37,635 nucleotides of DNA from a virus. Shown here in pieces: positions 17,871 to 27,957 of this stretch. The notes beneath the pieces are model-generated. The model had not been told where the DNA came from, did not search any database, and saw nothing but the letters and a program-made list of their open reading frames with translations. The stretch lies in IMG/VR virus record IMGVR_UViG_3300025853_010749, positions 1 to 37,635 of that record. One strand, written 5' to 3'. A program made the position numbers and the translations under genes. Numbering within the stretch: the stretch's first letter is position 1; every line of letters starts with the position of its first letter.

Positions 17871-20800
17871 TCAGAACGTTCTGATATAATCACCTGCAGA
17901 ATGATTCTGCTCTATAGTTCCATTAAGAGCTCTGGTTATTCCCAATAAACGATCGGATAGTTTGGATGTATATGAGATTATTTCATCGCCAACTAGCAGT
18001 TCTCCTTCAGATGGGAAAGCAGAAGTGTCCGTATAAAGAACAGTATCTCCAATATTAAAATCAAATCCTTGAGTGATCATAGATCCAAAATTATTGATAG
18101 ATGGATATCCAGAAATATATTTACGAGACTTGGATGGTGAAACTTTGAGAGTATCTGGATTATCAAAATCTTCAATTGTCAATTCTGGATATAATGCGGA
18201 GTATTCTTCAATTGTAACTTCCGAGACATTTGAATATCCATAATCAATAAACTTGAATGATTCTAATGTAACAAGTCTATTTCCTAGAATATTTTGCGTA
18301 TAGAAATCATTAGGATATGTACCATCATACAACTTATCAACTGCACCAACAAAAGTACTTTGTTTTGATACAGTCTTGTTATGAATGGAAGTTACTATGC
18401 TAACATCAGATTCTATTATGGATTCTATAGATTTTTCAATACTTACAATAGAATCTTCTATTACTGATGGTTCTATTATTATAATTTTATTTGTTGTTGA
18501 CGTAGAACTAATACTTACTACATCTTGTACTTGTACTATTTCGGTAATTTGTCTTTCTACCGTAGTATCTCGACCAAACCCCAACGTAGCTTCCGAAGTA
18601 ATAGTATTAATACCCTCTGTATCAGTACCGCTAACTGAAGTAAAAACAATTAGATCATCTACTTCAATTCTTGGACTAATGCTAAAGAAAGTAATATAAT
18701 CAATCTTTCTATTTTCTTTTACTCTCTTATATCTTCTGGAAACTACAACCTTAGGAGCTTCTGTGTAACCAGATCCTGGATTTGTGATGATTATATCAAC
18801 TACGCTCTTATTGACTACCAATACCTCAGCCTGTGCTCCCCCTCCATTTTCATTTACTGGGATGAAATTCAATATTGGTGGAGTATAATAACCAGTAGCA
18901 GTTTCTTTATCTTTGATATCGTTATCAACAAATAATTGTATATCTCTCTTATTCCAATCAAGAGAAACTACTGAACCATTTTCAATATTTGCTGTAACTC
19001 CAAGACCAGTTCCATAAGTAAACCCATTATAATTCGTTGCACCAACCTTACCATAAATTTGATTAGACACTTCTTTTTCGTGTCTAAAATCTTTTAGATG
19101 GACAAATTCTGGAATTCTTGTAATCTTTCTGTAATTAGATTCGCCATCAATTTTTACAGTATCATTAACTTGCAAGTTTGATAAAGATTTTGTTCTAAAT
19201 GCTTCATCTCGTACTAACTTTCTAAGATCATTATCACCTCGGAAATACGTATATTCTATAGAAAGATCTTGAGTTCTTGTAAACAAGAACAGATCTGGAT
19301 TATCTAATCTACCATTAGGTGAAATTATATAAGTACCATTTGGATCTAAATCAACGACGTTATTACCCAACAACGTAACATCAAAATAATTGACAAAATC
19401 ATCAATTCTTATAATTTTACCAATACTAGAAATATTTCCAGTATCAGAATTTTGCTCAAAAAGATATGCTCCATTTCTAGAAGAAACGATTGGGTAATTG
19501 TCAGGGAATAAAGAATTAAAGAAAGATTTTATATTCAATAAAGTAGTCTTATCTTGACTACTATCAGAAATTCTCAAAGATATTCTATTGTAGTAAGTAT
19601 CTGGTTCAAAGTTATAGAAAGTAAGTTCTTTCTCTAGATCTCTTCCATACAGAACTAAAATATCAACTCTCTGTAAAACCTCTGTTCCATCTGGTAAAGT
19701 AAAAGATCTTAGTGGTTCTGTAAAGGTTATCGTGTTTCCATTAATATTATACGAACTTTGATCTCTTTGTAAAACTCCATCTATAAACACATAAGCGTAT
19801 TTGCTATCATCAATACCTCTGATAGATCTAGTCTCCCTATCAAACATTAGGAATGGACCTGTTTTCTTGATAGAAATTCTTTCGTTGTTTATAGTTAGAG
19901 TTTCATAACTTCCAACTCTAACTACAAAAGTTTTATCTACCGCAATTGGTTCTTGTACGGTTATTGTATTTTCTTCTTGTGCCCATATTGGTGGCGAAGA
20001 GAATGAAACTGTATCGGAAGTATTTTGATCTTCTGACCTAATGATATCGTATGTTCCTGGTAATTGTAGAACACCATTTACAAAGACTAGTAAGTCTTCA
20101 GTCTCGTTAGTTTTTACAATAGATCCATCTTCATAGAAGAGTTCAAAATCAGTATTTTCTCCATCAATATAATCTGGATTTGTTTTTTGTACAGCACCTA
20201 CACCTGAAGTAAGAACAGTTTCAATACCAGAATATAGAGATACTAGTGAAGACTCAACATCAGAGCATTCTTCATCTAGAAGTAATGGATCTGGTATAAT
20301 GTTATAGTTTGAATATGTTCTTAGATTTGTCCAGTTGCCCCTTCTCTGATTGTTTTCTGGTTCGGGTTGAATAAGGTTGATACCCTGTAAAAGGAGAGTT
20401 TCAATTATTCCAGAGTATGCATTCAAAGCTGACTCTACCTGGAAACATTTTGGTAGAATATCATTTGAATCGTCAAAAATATTTGAATCATAGAAAGGAA
20501 CTGCGGATGTATATGTACCTGCAGGTAGTTCTCCTCTCATAGAAAGAACCATCAAACCAATAGCATATTGGAAAGCGTCTACAGATTCTGTGAGTTCATT
20601 ATTGATAAACTTAACGTTATTACCATCGTAATATGCTTTTGCGAAATCAATTATCTCTTGCGTCCCACCATATCTTAGAGAATACACTATTGCATCTACT
20701 AGATATCCAGTATCTCTCTTGCACTTGGTTTCATCTGGGATTATTAGAGCAGGATACTCATTTTTTACCCATCCTAGAGTCTCTTCTTGGATATATGTTT

Positions 20801-23800
20801 TATTTCTTTCAATAAGGTTAGAAGCATCATAGAAAGTTCCGCTGTTTATCTTACTGAAAGAGAATGTTGCTTGTGGAATTGACTGAATAGAATCAACCGA
20901 AGTTAGCGTAACTGCTCCAACAGGAACAGGATCAACGCCAACATTCAAATCTCCAGCGTTCAAAACACCAGCATAAGTTTCATCTTGTGTTATGGTAACG
21001 GTTTCTGTTGGACCAACAATCAAAGCACTAAGTCCAGCTCCAGATCTAGCAGCATTTGATAGTCTTACTTGAGTATCATTAATAATTTCCGATACAACAG
21101 TTCCTTCTGGTAGTTGTGTACCACTACTGACATTCATTCCAACTACAATTCCAAATGTAGATGGAACTGTTACTATGTCAGATGCAGAAGTAAATACAGC
21201 ATTAGTTACTGTATAATCCCAGTTTCTGGCAGCAGCAGAGCACAATTTTGCTGTATATTTGAACGCATCTAAGGTCTCTGTAAGTTCTTCGTTGATATGA
21301 TCTAATACATTTCCAGTATAATAAGACTCTGCAGAGAAGATTGATTTGAAGTTTCCGCCAAATCTTAAATCATGTTCATATGCATCAATAACAAATCTAA
21401 TATCTCTAATACACTTAGATCTGTAGATATTCCATGGAACATTTGGATACTTATCAATTACATATCCAATAGATTCTTCTGCAATAAAATCTTTATTGAA
21501 TCTAACTTGATTTGCTGCATCCAACCATCTTCCATTTCTCTGGAAGAAGTTTCTAGCTTTTCTAAGATACTGCTGATTTAGAGTATCTGACTTGAATCTG
21601 AAAGACTTGCAATAGAAAGATTGTGCTGGTATTGTTTGACCTTCTGAGACACGAGTGCCTAATGGAGCATCTGCAAATGTAATGCTAGACCCAGAAACTG
21701 TATATGCTATACCAGGCTCTTGAATAACACCATCAATCGTAATCAATAATTGTTCTTCATTATATGGTGCAATTGCAAGACCAGTTGATTTATCAATCAA
21801 ACTGAAAGTTTTTGTACCAACAACCTTTCCAGTATCTGGATCATATTCTCCATCAAAAGCAGTACCCAATATAATTTCTGTTGAATAAGTCTCAGCATTA
21901 CTTTGATTATCAACAGAAACTGATCCCAATCCATACTCTTCATTAAGATTGTTGAGACTTACAAAAGATTGCTTCAAGGTTCTCTTTGTGGAGAGATTCA
22001 AAACACTCTTTGGTTCTAGGTTAATAATAGTAAAATTGCTTGACGATGTATTTCTTACTCTGCTCTCTCCAAAAGATTCTACTATTACTTCACCGAATAG
22101 TTTAAATCCAGCTGGGTGAGTAGTCTCTTTGATGAGATTTCTCCATACTTCAATTGGAGTTTTTGATTTTATGACATATGAAAAGTCTTGGTAGAAGAAT
22201 GAGTCTGTTATTCTTTGTGAATTTGCACTCAGTTTACCTTTATCAGAAGTATAAGAACCAATATTATCATAATAAGATCTGATATTTGGAGTAAATTTAG
22301 AAGTAGCAACATCAACAATCTTCGCTGTATTGCCCTTGGCAGATCCTTTGATAGTAAATCCTCTTATGAATTCACCAGTTACATTCACAAGTTTTAGAAT
22401 GTTGCTTCCATTTTTCCATCCATTTTTAGATACACGACCAGTTGCATAAACAATACCATTACTTTCTGCTACTACTCTTTCTCCAAATGAAAATGCATTT
22501 TCAGGAAAATCCTTTAGTAGAAGTATGATGCTTGAAGAATAATCTCTAAGAATGGTGTGGTCATTTGTAAACAAGAATCCGCTGTTCTCTACCTTTATTC
22601 TCTCTGGCAAACCAATATTCTTTGATTGTAAATAAACTTTGGTTGAAGATTCTACTACTTTTACGGTTGGTTTTTCTGTATAGTTTACTCCTCCATTCTT
22701 AAGATCCGCAGAAATAACTACACCATCTTTGACAAAAAGATCTATCTGTGCTTTTGATCCATTGCCAGTAATAACCGCTTTTGCATTCACATAATTAGAA
22801 CCACCATCAGCAACAGAAACTGCGGTAATTTTATTACCTATAGGATCATATGAAAGGTCTAAAGTAGCTTCATATGATGCAGTTGGTCTAACACCAATAA
22901 CGGAAGGGATTGAATCATAGTCTCTACCAACATTATCAATCTTGATAGAATTTATTTTTCCGATCGCAGAGGGATTTGAAGTGGTATATTTGATCTCTCC
23001 AGAACCATCGTATTGTGGTGCTATAGAATAATCATACGCAAATCCCGTATCAGTAATGAATATTACTTTCTTTTGTCCCTGTAAAGGATCTTGAGTAATG
23101 TTGAAAAATCCTTCATTAACGTCTACGTCATTATTTTTGTCAAAGAAATAGTATCTTGTGTACTCCACTTTTTGTGAAGCAGAGTCTATAAGTCCAAAAT
23201 TATCAATAACAGAATCGTTGTTTAGCGTTGTCCCATAGAAGTATATAAAATCTTCTCCTGGTTTTAGTTTAATGAAAGATCCAGAATTGCCAGGATCTAC
23301 ACTTGATCTAAAACTATCTACTGCAATAATATTTCTATTGTTACTTGGAGAGAACTCTAAGTAAGTATTTGCCATAGAAAAATGACTTGTATCAAACTTA
23401 TACAAATATTTTCTTTGTAGATCTAGATTCTGAAGAATGCTAAAGGTAGCATTATCTTTTGAGTACTCAAATCTATTAGAAATTCTAATCAGTTTATTTA
23501 CTTTGACTCTTTTAGCTGGGACACTATTGTCAACAAATAGAGAATTTGTTTGAACTTGATTTACATTAGAAACGCCATAGTTATATGATAGAGTCAGAGT
23601 TTGTGTTTCTCTTTCGTAAGATACTACAAATGGATCTTCTTGATTTGCTCCATTCAATTGAGAACCAATCGTAAATCTATATTCAGGAAGTGCAAAACCA
23701 ATATTTGTGCCATTAAAATGATCTGTTGCATTAGTATTGTTTTGACCTCTCAAAACAACTAATTTATTAGTCTGACTATCTACAGAAACAACTTTTACTA

Positions 23801-26800
23801 TTTCTGCTCCAATTTGAATCAAATCATCGGCAGATACCTCTCTTACATCTGCAACAAATAAATCCGCATTTGATCTTGAGAATCCAACATGATCTACAAT
23901 AGCAAGATAATCTCTGCTATTTGGTACTGTGCCCTTATCTAAGTCAGAATCTTTGAATGATACGGTATCGCCTCTTCTATAATCTTTTCCTTTGGATGTT
24001 ATTGTTACGGATGTTACAACACCTGGATTGAAAACAACTGATGAAACAACGCCAGTAATTGGGAAATCTACATCTAGATTAGTTAATGTAACTACATTTG
24101 TCGTAGTATCAACAGATAGAACAGTAGTTCCATCTGCGATATTTTCTCCACGAATATTAGTCCCAACAAAAATATCAGATGCATCATCAATAGTTATTGT
24201 ATTGATAGCTTCATTATAAGCACTTACTACTTTTGTATTACCAACAACTACAGTTGCTCTTGCGTTATTTTGACCATCTTCATTACCAATAACAGAGTCC
24301 GAAGAAACACCAACTGTTTGACCTACTGAATTTCTTGATAACTCTGGATTTGAGAATAAAACTTCAACATCGGTAAATGTAGATCCACCAAAAGTAGATG
24401 CTGCATAATCAATTCCACTAACTAAAGTATCAATTCTTCCAATACCAGTATCTTTTATACTAGAATCATACTTTGGAGTTTCTAGTTGGACAGTTTGATA
24501 CTTTTTCTTTCTTACATAATAAGTAGTTTCTGTTACTAGGTCATCAGGAGTTACTTCAATATCTACCAGATCATCTATGTCTAGATTATGATTATCTGTA
24601 GTTCTTACTAGTGCAATATTCTCTTTCTTGGAGAATAATTCAATATTTTCACTTAGTGATATGATAGAAATAATTCTAGATCCAGGAGTGTCAGATCCTA
24701 CGCTACTAGAAATAATATAGTCTTCATCAATAATAAATGATCCAGATAATACTTTTACTTTTACCGAGTTTTGATCGTTTACTGATTCTAATACTTCACC
24801 AGTTGCAATAATAGTATCAATTCCATCAAAAAGACTTATTACAGCACCTTTCGTAAATTCAGATTGTTTATCTACAATAACATTCAATACATTTGTATTA
24901 GAGGATACTCTATCGGTAAGATTAAAATTACCAGTAACTGTTCTCAATAATACTTGATCTGTGCTAAACGAATTACCATATATTTCACCAGTAGCACCAG
25001 TATTTTCTTGAGTGATTGTGTCACCTTCAAAGAAATAAATTTGAGATTTTGTCTTTAATTGTACAACTTTATTTTGTACACTTTCAATCGCTTCTACATT
25101 TCTTCCAAAAACTTTACTTACGGAGGCTGCGGCACCTTCTCCACCACCTGTAGTAGATAATGCTAATTGAGACCCAACTGAGAATGTTTCTGGTGAATCT
25201 TCAACTAATGCTGATGATATAGAACCCTTGGTGATTGATTGAATTGTTGCTTGAGAACCATAACCATTAGCACTAATGTTGTTGGCATTCAATCTCTTGC
25301 TATTTGTTGGAATATCATTTTGTGAGATTGAGAAATCATAATTAGAACTTATAGGAAGAGAATAAAAATTCTTTCCTATAATAAATGGGAAGGTTGGAGC
25401 ATTTGAAGAATTAGTTGAAATGAAGTATGCATAAGTTCCTTCTGGATAATCTGGAGTTACACAAAATCTTCCATTATTCTTATCTAAACGAGTTTTTCCT
25501 GTTTCCTGAGTCTGAGACCAAGTATAGTCATCAATAAAGGTTCCTAATGGGTACTGAGATACAGAAGGTCCATTAGGTCTTGAACTATTCAAAGTATAAC
25601 CAGATTCTAATCTGGCAATAGAAGATGATGGATCTCCAGGTTCGGAATATCCAAATGGTCCATATATTGGATTGCCATCATATGCATATCCAAGTATTTT
25701 TGAATGAGTTTTTGTAGATGGTTCTTGATATAAACTATTGAGGTTATCTCCAACTAATGCTCTAAGCTTTAATGGATTTGCTACAATACCATATTGCTTT
25801 TTGTTGAAGAAGTTGAAAACATAACCATTTGCTGTGTCAAGTGAAGACTGGTTCTTTTTGTATCTATTTTTTATCCACTTTTTGATTTCTGCACTTGCAG
25901 TAGCACCTGAACCCTGTGGAACAACAGTAACTTCTACAGTACTTGCTCCATATAGTCTTCCTGTGCTTATCTGAGTAAAATCAACAATCTGACCATCTTT
26001 AGAAACTATAGCTTCATATTCTGCAAATCTTCCTTTGCCATTTGTATCAGTAATAACAATAGAAGGAGGACTTGAATAATATTCTCCTGGATTTTCTATT
26101 ACTAAGCTTGTAATTTGACCACGAGTAACTACTGCCTTCACTACGGCATTTCTTCCAGAAGTTATTGTAATTTGTGGATTTTCTGTGTAAATTTCGTTAT
26201 TTGTAATAGTAATGGAACCTACAGTCTCTCCTAAAAGTGAGGACTCTGCTTTTCCAGGAACATTATTGATAAGAACAAATGGAGGATTTACATATCCGTT
26301 ACCTTTTGAAGTAACATTTGTTTTTACAATATTTCCATAACTTACAAAGTCTTCATCCTTATAACCAAATGCTAGTGTACCATCAACAAAAACACCAACA
26401 TCATTTGCTGGAGTCTCGTATATCTCGGTAGTTTCAATTGGGGATTTTCTGATTACCTTTAGATTCTTTGGATCTTCTAAAGTTGCAGATACTGAAGACG
26501 ACAATATATCATATGATGGATATCCAGATGAACAAATATAGTAGTATTGATCGTCTTCATATATTGCAGAAACTTCTGCAATAAATTTATTTACTTGAGA
26601 TTGTAGTGCTGGATTTGTTTGAATGACTGGTGAAGAGTTGTCATCATTAATTTTCCATCTCAGAGCTCCTGATACTGGATCTGTGATGATACGATCCCTC
26701 GTAGTAAATCCAGACTCAGTTTTTTCAATCTTATCACCTACTGATGAATATGGTAGATTTAGAGTCTTTTGTAAATCATAAAGAACACCAAACACCATAA

Positions 26801-27953
26801 TTTCAGTATTTCCAGATACTACTGGAGAATAATCATATATTTCTTTACCTGCTGTATATGAAATAGATGATGTTCTGGACTTGATGTAAAATTGCTTTGC
26901 GTTTTTCTGATCGTAGAAAAATCTTTCTGATCCAATTACAAATGATCCTGTCTTACCCCACCCTAAAGTAGATTCTACTGTAACTCTATCTCCCTCTGTT
27001 GCAGTTGCAGAAATAGGATTTTCTAATTTTGTTCTAGTAGATACTCTAAAGTTACCATTAACAGTAGATGGATTTAATATAATTTGATATAATTGCTCGC
27101 CGTCTTCTCCACCAATATTCCTTACATTATCTACAATAGCAGATGCATATCCAAATGTAGGATCATTCTGAATAATTTGGTTACCAATAAGATCATTAAC
27201 ATCACCAGAAACCAACTTCACTTTGAGTGAATACGAAGTTTCCCAATCGGAAGTTGATGCCTTTAGTGTAAAATCTTTTGGATTGTATGTAGTAGGAACA
27301 TTTTCAATATCCCTAGCAACAATAGAATTGAAAATAAAGCGAATAGAACTCTCTGTTCCCTTTGCTTTGTAGAACTTCTGAATGTTTTTAATCAGAGTTC
27401 TCTTGTCTACATCACTCTTTAGATATTTTTCTGGGAATGATGCAAGATACTGCGACTCAAAGTTTCTTACAAATGCATATAAAAACAGATTGCTGATATT
27501 ATATACAGTATCACCAACAGAATGTGGTTCTGCAATAGTGGATTGAAAACTAGAAGAATTGTATAGATCTCCTAATGTAGTATTGCCACTTACTCCTCTA
27601 GAGCACTCCAACAACTGAGTGTCATTTCTAGTTGCATAAAAAATAATTTCTTCGCCAATTCTTACATATCCATTCTTCTCTGGAAATGAAGAAGCATCAT
27701 TTAGAGTAATAGTCTTATCTGATGAAGTAACAGAAGAAGCTAGAGAATCATTTTGCTTAAGAATATTTTTCTCATAAAAATCTATATCCAAATATTTTTG
27801 GATATTATTGATCACATCTAAAGTACCACCTTGTACTTCTTGTGACTCGTAGTATTTTTCAACAAACTTCCCAAAAAGTTCATACTCTGTAGAGATGAAC
27901 TCGGGTAGTTGAGATTCAATAAGAGTAGAAATTCTCTTGGTCTTTACGTTCAT
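17871..27953 (-). CDS. 7: Giant baseplate wedge protein, gp7-like, with YHYH domain
   Basis: 3360 aa, over three times T4 gp7 (about 1030 aa). The N-terminus (LIESQLPEFISTEYELFGKF; FVRNFESQYLASFPEKYL; FYKAKGTESSIRFIFNSI) is that of large cyanophage proteins placed between gp6 and gp8. At about 745-845 lies a YHYH-type domain (ILGYAYDGNPIYGPFGY ... YPEGTYAYFIS). Two related helical modules of about 100 aa lie near 2136-2243 and 2376-2473 (IDAYEHDLRFGGN / VDAIVYSLRYGGT; NEELTETLDAFKY / NNELTESVDAFQY). A similar G-EIIxY motif appears at both ends (VRIGEEIIFYA near 97-107; LVGDEIISYTS near the C-terminus). Numerous GSGYT..P.V segments fill the rest. It starts 4 nt after gp6. The gp7 role rests on position and N-terminal resemblance. 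Confidence 0.75.
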   Translation of the reverse strand: MNVKTKRISTLIESQLPEFISTEYELFGKFVEKYYESQEVQGGTLDVINNIQKYLDIDFYEKNILKQNDSLASSVTSSDKTITLNDASSFPEKNGYVRIGEEIIFYATRNDTQLLECSRGVSGNTTLGDLYNSSSFQSTIAEPHSVGDTVYNISNLFLYAFVRNFESQYLASFPEKYLKSDVDKRTLIKNIQKFYKAKGTESSIRFIFNSIVARDIENVPTTYNPKDFTLKASTSDWETSYSLKVKLVSGDVNDLIGNQIIQNDPTFGYASAIVDNVRNIGGEDGEQLYQIILNPSTVNGNFRVSTRTKLENPISATATEGDRVTVESTLGWGKTGSFVIGSERFFYDQKNAKQFYIKSRTSSISYTAGKEIYDYSPVVSGNTEIMVFGVLYDLQKTLNLPYSSVGDKIEKTESGFTTRDRIITDPVSGALRWKINDDNSSPVIQTNPALQSQVNKFIAEVSAIYEDDQYYYICSSGYPSYDILSSSVSATLEDPKNLKVIRKSPIETTEIYETPANDVGVFVDGTLAFGYKDEDFVSYGNIVKTNVTSKGNGYVNPPFVLINNVPGKAESSLLGETVGSITITNNEIYTENPQITITSGRNAVVKAVVTRGQITSLVIENPGEYYSSPPSIVITDTNGKGRFAEYEAIVSKDGQIVDFTQISTGRLYGASTVEVTVVPQGSGATASAEIKKWIKNRYKKNQSSLDTANGYVFNFFNKKQYGIVANPLKLRALVGDNLNSLYQEPSTKTHSKILGYAYDGNPIYGPFGYSEPGDPSSSIARLESGYTLNSSRPNGPSVSQYPLGTFIDDYTWSQTQETGKTRLDKNNGRFCVTPDYPEGTYAYFISTNSSNAPTFPFIIGKNFYSLPISSNYDFSISQNDIPTNSKRLNANNISANGYGSQATIQSITKGSISSALVEDSPETFSVGSQLALSTTGGGEGAAASVSKVFGRNVEAIESVQNKVVQLKTKSQIYFFEGDTITQENTGATGEIYGNSFSTDQVLLRTVTGNFNLTDRVSSNTNVLNVIVDKQSEFTKGAVISLFDGIDTIIATGEVLESVNDQNSVKVKVLSGSFIIDEDYIISSSVGSDTPGSRIISIISLSENIELFSKKENIALVRTTDNHNLDIDDLVDIEVTPDDLVTETTYYVRKKKYQTVQLETPKYDSSIKDTGIGRIDTLVSGIDYAASTFGGSTFTDVEVLFSNPELSRNSVGQTVGVSSDSVIGNEDGQNNARATVVVGNTKVVSAYNEAINTITIDDASDIFVGTNIRGENIADGTTVLSVDTTTNVVTLTNLDVDFPITGVVSSVVFNPGVVTSVTITSKGKDYRRGDTVSFKDSDLDKGTVPNSRDYLAIVDHVGFSRSNADLFVADVREVSADDLIQIGAEIVKVVSVDSQTNKLVVLRGQNNTNATDHFNGTNIGFALPEYRFTIGSQLNGANQEDPFVVSYERETQTLTLSYNYGVSNVNQVQTNSLFVDNSVPAKRVKVNKLIRISNRFEYSKDNATFSILQNLDLQRKYLYKFDTSHFSMANTYLEFSPSNNRNIIAVDSFRSSVDPGNSGSFIKLKPGEDFIYFYGTTLNNDSVIDNFGLIDSASQKVEYTRYYFFDKNNDVDVNEGFFNITQDPLQGQKKVIFITDTGFAYDYSIAPQYDGSGEIKYTTSNPSAIGKINSIKIDNVGRDYDSIPSVIGVRPTASYEATLDLSYDPIGNKITAVSVADGGSNYVNAKAVITGNGSKAQIDLFVKDGVVISADLKNGGVNYTEKPTVKVVESSTKVYLQSKNIGLPERIKVENSGFLFTNDHTILRDYSSSIILLLKDFPENAFSFGERVVAESNGIVYATGRVSKNGWKNGSNILKLVNVTGEFIRGFTIKGSAKGNTAKIVDVATSKFTPNIRSYYDNIGSYTSDKGKLSANSQRITDSFFYQDFSYVIKSKTPIEVWRNLIKETTHPAGFKLFGEVIVESFGESRVRNTSSSNFTIINLEPKSVLNLSTKRTLKQSFVSLNNLNEEYGLGSVSVDNQSNAETYSTEIILGTAFDGEYDPDTGKVVGTKTFSLIDKSTGLAIAPYNEEQLLITIDGVIQEPGIAYTVSGSSITFADAPLGTRVSEGQTIPAQSFYCKSFRFKSDTLNQQYLRKARNFFQRNGRWLDAANQVRFNKDFIAEESIGYVIDKYPNVPWNIYRSKCIRDIRFVIDAYEHDLRFGGNFKSIFSAESYYTGNVLDHINEELTETLDAFKYTAKLCSAAARNWDYTVTNAVFTSASDIVTVPSTFGIVVGMNVSSGTQLPEGTVVSEIINDTQVRLSNAARSGAGLSALIVGPTETVTITQDETYAGVLNAGDLNVGVDPVPVGAVTLTSVDSIQSIPQATFSFSKINSGTFYDASNLIERNKTYIQEETLGWVKNEYPALIIPDETKCKRDTGYLVDAIVYSLRYGGTQEIIDFAKAYYDGNNVKFINNELTESVDAFQYAIGLMVLSMRGELPAGTYTSAVPFYDSNIFDDSNDILPKCFQVESALNAYSGIIETLLLQGINLIQPEPENNQRRGNWTNLRTYSNYNIIPDPLLLDEECSDVESSLVSLYSGIETVLTSGVGAVQKTNPDYIDGENTDFELFYEDGSIVKTNETEDLLVFVNGVLQLPGTYDIIRSEDQNTSDTVSFSSPPIWAQEENTITVQEPIAVDKTFVVRVGSYETLTINNERISIKKTGPFLMFDRETRSIRGIDDSKYAYVFIDGVLQRDQSSYNINGNTITFTEPLRSFTLPDGTEVLQRVDILVLYGRDLEKELTFYNFEPDTYYNRISLRISDSSQDKTTLLNIKSFFNSLFPDNYPIVSSRNGAYLFEQNSDTGNISSIGKIIRIDDFVNYFDVTLLGNNVVDLDPNGTYIISPNGRLDNPDLFLFTRTQDLSIEYTYFRGDNDLRKLVRDEAFRTKSLSNLQVNDTVKIDGESNYRKITRIPEFVHLKDFRHEKEVSNQIYGKVGATNYNGFTYGTGLGVTANIENGSVVSLDWNKRDIQLFVDNDIKDKETATGYYTPPILNFIPVNENGGGAQAEVLVVNKSVVDIIITNPGSGYTEAPKVVVSRRYKRVKENRKIDYITFFSISPRIEVDDLIVFTSVSGTDTEGINTITSEATLGFGRDTTVERQITEIVQVQDVVSISSTSTTNKIIIIEPSVIEDSIVSIEKSIESIIESDVSIVTSIHNKTVSKQSTFVGAVDKLYDGTYPNDFYTQNILGNRLVTLESFKFIDYGYSNVSEVTIEEYSALYPELTIEDFDNPDTLKVSPSKSRKYISGYPSINNFGSMITQGFDFNIGDTVLYTDTSAFPSEGELLVGDEIISYTSKLSDRLLGITRALNGTIEQNHSAGDYIRTF

Positions 27954-27957
27954 CTAA

